A stretch of 56,355 nucleotides of DNA, taken from NCBI GenBank assembly GCA_001897995.1, contig MKRV01000261.1, positions 51,113 to 107,467 of the forward strand, read 5' to 3'. Below, one piece after another: positions 51,611-56,355 of this stretch (position 1 is its first letter; every line of letters starts with the position of its first letter). The DNA is from Alphaproteobacteria bacterium 65-37. GTDB taxonomy: Bacteria; Pseudomonadota; Alphaproteobacteria; Reyranellales; Reyranellaceae. A model generated the notes under the pieces. It was not told where the DNA came from. It saw only the letters and a program-made list of their open reading frames with translations, and did not search any database. Position numbers and translations under genes: made by a program.

Positions 51611-53215
51611 ATGTCTTCGCTGTACGACTACATCATCGTGGGTGCCGGATCGGCCGGCTGTGCGCTCGCTGCGCGTTTGGCCTGGGGCCGCCCCAAGCTC
51701 AGGATCCTGGTGCTCGAAGCCGGCGGTCCCGACAAGTCGTTCCTGCTGAAGATGCCCGCCGGCTTCGCCAGCCTGGGCGAGAACTCGCCGTTTAACTGGA
51801 GCTACCAGACAACGCCGCAGAAGCATTGCAACAATCGCCAGATGTACTGGCCACGCGGCAAGACGCTGGGTGGCTCTTCGGCAATCAACGCCATGCTCTA
51901 TGTCCGCGGCCACGCCTGGGATTACGATCACTGGCGGCAGTTGGGCAATCAGGGCTGGAGCTACGAAGACGTTCTCCCCTACTTCAAGATGTCGGAGAAC
52001 AACGAACGGGGCGCCGACTCCTTCCATGGCAGTGGCGGACCGCTGAACGTCGCCGACCAGGTCGATCCCAGCCGCCTCAACGAGGCTTTCCTGAAAGCGG
52101 CCGAGCAGGCCGGTCACAAGCGGGTAACCGACTTCAACGGCGCCGAGCAGGATGGCGTCGGTTTCTACCAGGTGACCCAGAAGGACAAGCAGCGCTGGAG
52201 CGCCGCCAGTGCCTACCTGCGCCCTGCCGTCGCCAACAGCGGCGCGCATCTCGAGGTCGTCACCGGCGCCCTCACCGAACGCATCATCTTCGACATGGAT
52301 CGCGCCATGGGCGTGCGCTACTCGAAGGACGGCCGCGACGAGGTGGCTCGCGTGACCCGCGAGATCATCCTTTGCGGCGGCGCTGTGAACTCGCCGCAGC
52401 TCCTGATGCTCTCAGGTGTGGGGCCGGCCGCGCATCTCGAATCGGTGGGCATCCGCCCGATCCACGACCTTCCGGGCGTGGGCGGCAACCTGCAGGACCA
52501 TCTCGATGCCGCCCTGCTGCAGTTCTGCAAGACACGCGACACCTATGATACGGCCAATAAGCTGGCCTCGCTCTTCCAGTACGTGGTGAACAAGAAGGGC
52601 CCCGGCACTTCACCGATCGCCGAGTCGGGCGGCTTCGCCCGCACGCGGTCGGGCCTCGCCGCGCCCGACATCCAGTTCCACTTCCTGCCGGTGCTGGTGG
52701 TCGATCACGGCCGCACCAAGATGAAGAAGAACGGCTACAGCCTGCATGTCTGCGCCCTGCGCCCCGAGAGCAAGGGCACGATCCGCCTCCGCAGCAAGGA
52801 CCCCACCCAGCATCCGCTGATCGATGCGAACTATCTCGCCGAACGGCAGGATCTCGACACGCTGATCGCCGGTGTGAAGATGGGTCGCGAGATCTTCGCT
52901 CAGGCCGGGCTCGATCCTTATCGCGCCGACGAATTCCAGCCCGGCGCCACGGCCAAGACGGATGCCGAGCTCGAGCAGTGGATCCGCGCCAAGTGCGAGA
53001 CGATCTATCACCCGGTCGGCACCTGCAAGATGGGTCCCGCGTCCGATCCCATGGCTGTCGTCGACGACAAGCTCCTGGTGCACGGCCTCCAGGGCCTGCG
53101 GGTGGTCGATGCGTCGATCATGCCGAGCCTGATCGGCGGCAACACCAACGCGCCCAGCATGATGATCGCCGAGCGTACGGCGGCGATCATGCACGAGCAG
53201 GGTTTGACCAATTAG
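51611..53215 (+). CDS. GMC-family oxidoreductase (choline dehydrogenase-like)
   Basis: 534-aa flavoprotein oxidising an alcohol. FAD-binding motif VGAGSAGCALAARL (10–23), the FAD clamp WPRGKTLGGSSAINAMLYVRG and IILCGGAVNSPQLLMLSGVGP are the two GMC signatures. Catalytic His467 (YHPVGTCKMG) and Asn511 in GGNTNAPSMM are in place. It resembles AlkJ/BetA-type dehydrogenases, membrane-associated and passing electrons to quinone. AGGAAGG precedes the ATG. Substrate unknown. Confidence 0.93.
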   Translation: MSSLYDYIIVGAGSAGCALAARLAWGRPKLRILVLEAGGPDKSFLLKMPAGFASLGENSPFNWSYQTTPQKHCNNRQMYWPRGKTLGGSSAINAMLYVRGHAWDYDHWRQLGNQGWSYEDVLPYFKMSENNERGADSFHGSGGPLNVADQVDPSRLNEAFLKAAEQAGHKRVTDFNGAEQDGVGFYQVTQKDKQRWSAASAYLRPAVANSGAHLEVVTGALTERIIFDMDRAMGVRYSKDGRDEVARVTREIILCGGAVNSPQLLMLSGVGPAAHLESVGIRPIHDLPGVGGNLQDHLDAALLQFCKTRDTYDTANKLASLFQYVVNKKGPGTSPIAESGGFARTRSGLAAPDIQFHFLPVLVVDHGRTKMKKNGYSLHVCALRPESKGTIRLRSKDPTQHPLIDANYLAERQDLDTLIAGVKMGREIFAQAGLDPYRADEFQPGATAKTDAELEQWIRAKCETIYHPVGTCKMGPASDPMAVVDDKLLVHGLQGLRVVDASIMPSLIGGNTNAPSMMIAERTAAIMHEQGLTN

Positions 53216-53258
53216 AAGCTCAGCACGGTGATTTTGAACGATCGGTTGATCGGAGCTT

Positions 53259-53391
53259 CCTCCTCTGCCCCCGCGTCTTCGCGGGGGAAGTGCGCCGTCT
53301 TACGGCGCGAAGGGGGTCATGATCTTCGCGTCGAAGCCCCCCCTCCGCCGCCGATGACGGCGGCACCTCCCCCGCAAAGACGGGGGAGGAT
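53259..53391. repeat. Large imperfect palindromic intergenic element with four hairpins
   Basis: Hairpins at 53268–53287 (CCCCCGCG arms), 53292–53308 (GCGCCG arms), 53345–53363 (CCGCCG/CGGCGG) and 53366–53389 (CCTCCCCCG/CGGGGGAGG). The first half is related to the reverse complement of the second, so the whole 133 bases form one imperfect palindrome around about 53325. It looks like a mosaic intergenic repeat of the kind multiplied in alphaproteobacterial genomes. It stands between the GMC oxidoreductase gene and the glycosyltransferase genes. Confidence 0.75.
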
Positions 53392-53410
53392 TTGCAGCTA
53401 GCAGGCCGAT

Positions 53411-54307
53411 ATGGCGATCGTTCGGCGAAGAGCGGTCATCGTCGGAGCCGCTCGCGACTGCGCCGGGCACCTGCCGCAGGTGCTGGCCAACCTCGACCGG
53501 ATCGCGAAGCTCTATGACGAGACGTTCTTCGTCTTTGCCGTGAGCGATTCGACCGACGACACGTTGGCACAGCTACAGCTTTGGTTGACTCCGCCGCGCA
53601 ACGGTAAGGTCCTCGACCTCGGGGTTCTCGAGGCCACCATTCCGGAGCGCACGGCGCGCATCGCCCATGCCCGCAACGCCTGTCTGGACGAGGTTCGCGG
53701 TTCGGCGGCCACCGATTTCGATCACCTGATCGTCGTCGACCTGGATGAAATCCTCGACGGCCCCCTCGCCGTCGACACGGTCCGACAGGCCGCCGACTGG
53801 CTCGATGATGCACCGGAGCGGGCCGGCGTCTTCGCCAATGCCACGCCTCGCTACTACGATGTCTGGGCGTTGCGTCACGACACCTGGTGCCCGGGCGACT
53901 GCTGGCACGCCATCTGGGGACGGCCGCCGGAACAGAGCTTCGAAGCGGCGAAATTCAAGGAATCCATCTCCCGTCAATTCGAGCTGCCGCCCGACCTGCC
54001 GCCGATCGCCGTCAGGTCGGCCTTCGGCGGCCTGGCGCTCTACAAGCTGCCCTTCACGCGCCATGCCAGCTATCGCGGCCTCGACGAACAGGACCGTCCG
54101 GTTTCGGAGCATGTGGCCTTCAATCGCGCCGTCGGCGAGGCCGGCGGCCAGCTCCATATCTTTCCGCCGCTGATGGTGCACGCGCCGCTTCAGCACCTCT
54201 ACCGCGCCGACGAATTTCCGCGGCGATGGCGCCTTCGCCTGCGGATGCATCGGCTGGCCGAGCGCCTGCGTCCGCCCTGGCGAACTCTCTTGCGGGAACG
54301 ATCATGA
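53411..54307 (+). CDS. Glycosyltransferase-like protein (GT-A type, mannosyltransferase-CMT1-like)
   Basis: 298 aa. The segment RTARIAHARNACLDEV followed by FDHLIVVDLDEILDG shows a DxD-type metal-binding motif and the RN spacing of CMT1/GT69-like enzymes, and YYDVWALRHDTWCPGDCW is shared with related bacterial proteins. No membrane segments. The donor and acceptor sugars are unknown. The stop overlaps the next ATG (ATGA), so the two glycosyltransferases are co-translated. Confidence 0.75.
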   Translation: MAIVRRRAVIVGAARDCAGHLPQVLANLDRIAKLYDETFFVFAVSDSTDDTLAQLQLWLTPPRNGKVLDLGVLEATIPERTARIAHARNACLDEVRGSAATDFDHLIVVDLDEILDGPLAVDTVRQAADWLDDAPERAGVFANATPRYYDVWALRHDTWCPGDCWHAIWGRPPEQSFEAAKFKESISRQFELPPDLPPIAVRSAFGGLALYKLPFTRHASYRGLDEQDRPVSEHVAFNRAVGEAGGQLHIFPPLMVHAPLQHLYRADEFPRRWRLRLRMHRLAERLRPPWRTLLRERS

Positions 54308-55491
54308 GGGCGCTCATCATCGACCCCGCCCTGCATTCGATGGGCGGCCACCATTACAACGCCACGTTGGCGCTGAAGGCGAAGCTCGGTGCCCTCGGAA
54401 TCGACCATGATTGCCTCGCCTCGGCCTATGCCAGCGAGCAGGCGGTCCGCGAGTTGGACTGCACACCCTGCTTCACCCGATCGGTCTATGGCCGCAGCTA
54501 CGCGACGCCCGACGAATTCGAGCAGCAAGTCCGAACGACGCTCGACGAGCTGTCGCGGGCGCTGGAACGCCGTCCGAGAGCCGACCTTCTCATCCTGCCC
54601 TGTTGCGATCAGGTCCTGGCCTTCGCCCTCGCGCGCTATCTGCGCTTCCGCCGAGCGCCGCACCTGCTGCTCTGGGCCTTGTACGCGCCGCATCACAACA
54701 AGGCGTTCGACGACCCGTCGACGACCTTCCTCCGCCGCGAAACGCGCGACGCCTTCGCGGCCCTGCAGCGGGTCGTCGGCCTGCAGCGCATCTCCGCTTT
54801 CTGCGAAACCACCGAGATGGCGACCTTCTACCGCGATGTCGCGAGCCTGGAGGTCGGCGTAGCGCCGGGCCCCGGTCTCGTCGGCGGTCGACGGACCGGC
54901 ACTCGCGACGGTGACCGCAGGGGGCCGCCGGTGGTGGGCTGCATCGGCTTTGCCAACGAAGCCAAGGGCTACCGGCTGCTGCCCGAGGCGGTGCGCGACG
55001 TGCTCGGCCATGATCCCGCCGTGCGGTTCATGATCCACGGCATCTTTCAGGGATCCGATGCGCCCGACCAGAGCACTGTGTTCGAGGCGCTGGCGGCGTT
55101 GGGGCCTCGCGTCACGGTCAGCAGCGAGATCCTGTCGCCTGCCGCCTATCTCGATTGGCTGAGCCAGATTGATCTGGTCGTCCTGCCCTACGATCCTGCG
55201 GTCTACAGAACCCGGGGCTCCGGCGTGTTCTTCGAAGCGAGGCGCCTCGGCATTCCCGTACTCGCGACGCGGGGCTGCGGCTTTGCCCAAGCGGCGTTCG
55301 ACGATGGGTCAGGCGCCGAGATCGCCTCACGCAGCGCGGCCAGCCTCGCCGATGCCATCCGGCATGCCTTGCAAGAGCTCGATGGCATGACCCGATGCGC
55401 CCTCACCGCGATGCGTTCGGGTAACCAGATCGACGGCATCCTGGAGGCCGTCGTCGGCAAGATCGTCAGCGGCCGCGGAAGGCGCGCGTGA
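54304..55491 (+). CDS. Glycosyltransferase (GT-B/GT4-like)
   Basis: 395 aa. The N-lobe starts MRALIIDPALHSMGGHHYNATL and the C-lobe has VGCIGFANEAKGYRLLPEAV, then IDLVVLPYDPAVYRTRGSGVFFEARRLGIPVLAT, the nucleotide-sugar-binding E-x7-E-like region of GT4 enzymes. Probably adds a sugar to a polysaccharide or surface protein. The end overlaps the convergent adaptor gene by 26 bases. The longer open frame upstream to 53887 is a shadow of the previous gene. Confidence 0.82.
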   Translation: MRALIIDPALHSMGGHHYNATLALKAKLGALGIDHDCLASAYASEQAVRELDCTPCFTRSVYGRSYATPDEFEQQVRTTLDELSRALERRPRADLLILPCCDQVLAFALARYLRFRRAPHLLLWALYAPHHNKAFDDPSTTFLRRETRDAFAALQRVVGLQRISAFCETTEMATFYRDVASLEVGVAPGPGLVGGRRTGTRDGDRRGPPVVGCIGFANEAKGYRLLPEAVRDVLGHDPAVRFMIHGIFQGSDAPDQSTVFEALAALGPRVTVSSEILSPAAYLDWLSQIDLVVLPYDPAVYRTRGSGVFFEARRLGIPVLATRGCGFAQAAFDDGSGAEIASRSAASLADAIRHALQELDGMTRCALTAMRSGNQIDGILEAVVGKIVSGRGRRA

Positions 55492-56355
55492 TCTGATCGC
55501 TGAGCGGCTTCACCAGGAACGACGCGACCGTGCGCGGCGTCGTCTGGATGAACGCCTCGACCGGCATGCCGGCGAGGAGCTGCAGGCCTCCGAGGCGCGC
55601 CAGCTCGCCGTCGCTGACGCGGATGCGGACCGAGTAGAAGGGTTCGCTGGCTTTGTCTTCCTGCGCGACGTCGGCGCCGATATGGGTCACCTCGCCGTTG
55701 AGCTCGGGCGTCGTCCGCTGATTGAAAGCGGCGAAGCGCAGTACGGCATGCTGGCCGACATGGATCTGGTCGATATCGTGCGGCGCGACCTTGGCTTCGA
55801 CGATCAGCGAATCGGCCTCCGGCACGACGAGCATGACAGGCTCGCCGGCCTGGATGACGCCGCCCACCGTGTGGACGCTGCGCTGGAAGACCTTGCCGTC
55901 CTGCGGCGCGATCAGATCGATGCGCTTCAACTGATCTTCGGCCGCGACGCGCCGCTCGGTGAGCTCCGACTTCTTGGCGCGGATCTCGGCGAGCTCCTTG
56001 CCGACTTCGGTGCTGAGGTCCTGATCGATCTGGTGGATCTTGAGTTCGAGCTCGGCAATCCGGCCGCGCCCCTGCGCAACCGTGGCGCCGAGCGAGGCCT
56101 TCTCGCCTTCGAGGCGCGCGGCATCACGCTCGAGCGCGGTGACACGGCTGATCTGCACGAGGTTCTGCTTCCACAGGATGCGCACGCTCTCGAGCTCCTG
56201 CATCAGGAGCGTCACTTCCTTGGCCTTGGCTGCTTCCTGGGCCTGCGTCCCCTCGATCTGCAACTGAAGCTGTCGGATCTGCTCGCGCAACTGCGCCTTC
56301 TGGCCTTCGCGCGCGACCTTGCGCATCTCGAAAAGCTTCTGTTCGCCCGCGATCA
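55466..56355 (-). CDS. Type I secretion periplasmic adaptor, HlyD family (partial, N-terminus off the right edge)
   Basis: Only the C-terminal 296 or so codons are in the window. The frame continues past the edge (upstream codons read IAGEQKLFEMRKVA, typical of the coiled-coil start of PrtE/HlyD proteins), so the ATG at 56326 is internal. It has a long coiled coil, the second lipoyl half (LIAPQDGKVFQRSVHTVGGVIQAGEPVMLVVP) and the β-barrel with VEAKVAPHDIDQIHVGQHAVLRF, diagnostic for type I secretion adaptors. The cognate ABC transporter gene should lie outside the window to the right. Confidence 0.92.
   Translation of the reverse strand, partial: IAGEQKLFEMRKVAREGQKAQLREQIRQLQLQIEGTQAQEAAKAKEVTLLMQELESVRILWKQNLVQISRVTALERDAARLEGEKASLGATVAQGRGRIAELELKIHQIDQDLSTEVGKELAEIRAKKSELTERRVAAEDQLKRIDLIAPQDGKVFQRSVHTVGGVIQAGEPVMLVVPEADSLIVEAKVAPHDIDQIHVGQHAVLRFAAFNQRTTPELNGEVTHIGADVAQEDKASEPFYSVRIRVSDGELARLGGLQLLAGMPVEAFIQTTPRTVASFLVKPLSDQITRAFRGR

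Noticed and set aside
53259..53391. CRISPR array
   Set aside because: Hairpins differ in sequence and spacing; there are no regular direct repeats with unique spacers. No CRISPR-like pattern was found elsewhere either.

Overview
The window is a gene-dense, GC-rich stretch of bacterial chromosome. It looks alphaproteobacterial. TrcR/DUF1013 and DUF1192 are alphaproteobacterial families, the pdxH–fabI–aroC neighbourhood is typical of the class, and orphan Bug-type (tripartite tricarboxylate) binding proteins and LIV-type transport point to a metabolically versatile Rhodospirillales/Hyphomicrobiales member. Something near Reyranella is a guess from gene content only. No rRNA, tRNA, CRISPR array, insertion sequence or phage gene was seen. 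Genes sit in short operons with many start/stop overlaps (ATGA, GTGA, TGATG).

Layout. 1–7.7 kb is housekeeping: a partial phosphotransferase/ATPase fusion, a FieF-like metal exporter and pdxH on the minus strand; fabI, aroC, a small membrane protein, sppA and a nitrobindin-like protein on the plus strand. 7.8–12.1 kb is a minus-strand exporter operon (HlyD adaptor, double ABC-2 permease, HlyD adaptor) with no ATPase in sight. 12.6–14.1 kb is an MscS channel with a cyclic-nucleotide-binding domain. 14.1–21.3 kb is an apparent IclR regulon: DUF169 and 2H phosphoesterase genes on one side, a Bug binding protein and a fused HyuA–HyuB hydantoinase on the other, with matching palindromes at both promoters. 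21.3–30.5 kb holds AraC/DMT exporter, SDR, hydrolase, O-acetylhomoserine sulfhydrylase, 3-hydroxybutyrate dehydrogenase, DUF1192, quinone reductase, TrcR, OmpA and a proline-rich secreted protein.

30.6–45.9 kb is a CoA-thioester catabolic block: enoyl-CoA hydratase, a complete five-gene LIV-type ABC importer, then a five-gene operon (CoA-transferase-fold β and α subunits flanking an acyl-CoA dehydrogenase, a FadR-type GntR regulator, a CaiB/BaiF CoA-transferase) followed by a second Bug protein. Facing it are DUF35, a thiolase-fold protein, MarR, a second crotonase and a hydrolase. Three enzymes here lack the usual catalytic residue of their family (the β-subunit Glu, the thiolase Cys, both crotonase Glu). 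This resembles the hydrolase/aldolase enzymes known from steroid ring and side-chain breakdown, and it is the best candidate for an undescribed pathway.

46–56.4 kb holds YnfA, LysR, a DmdC-like acyl-CoA dehydrogenase with a MerR regulator and a clear palindromic operator, a γ-carbonic-anhydrase-like protein, a VOC protein, a DUF2272 lipoprotein, a GMC oxidoreductase, two glycosyltransferases and the end of a type I secretion adaptor. Two intergenic stretches (44.1 kb and 53.3 kb) carry large palindromic repeat elements.

Limits: functions come from motif and family recognition by eye. Starts were chosen from ribosome-binding sites, overlaps and usual family lengths; none is experimentally supported. 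Stretches over 300 bases without a gene: only 12132–12558, where nothing convincing was found.
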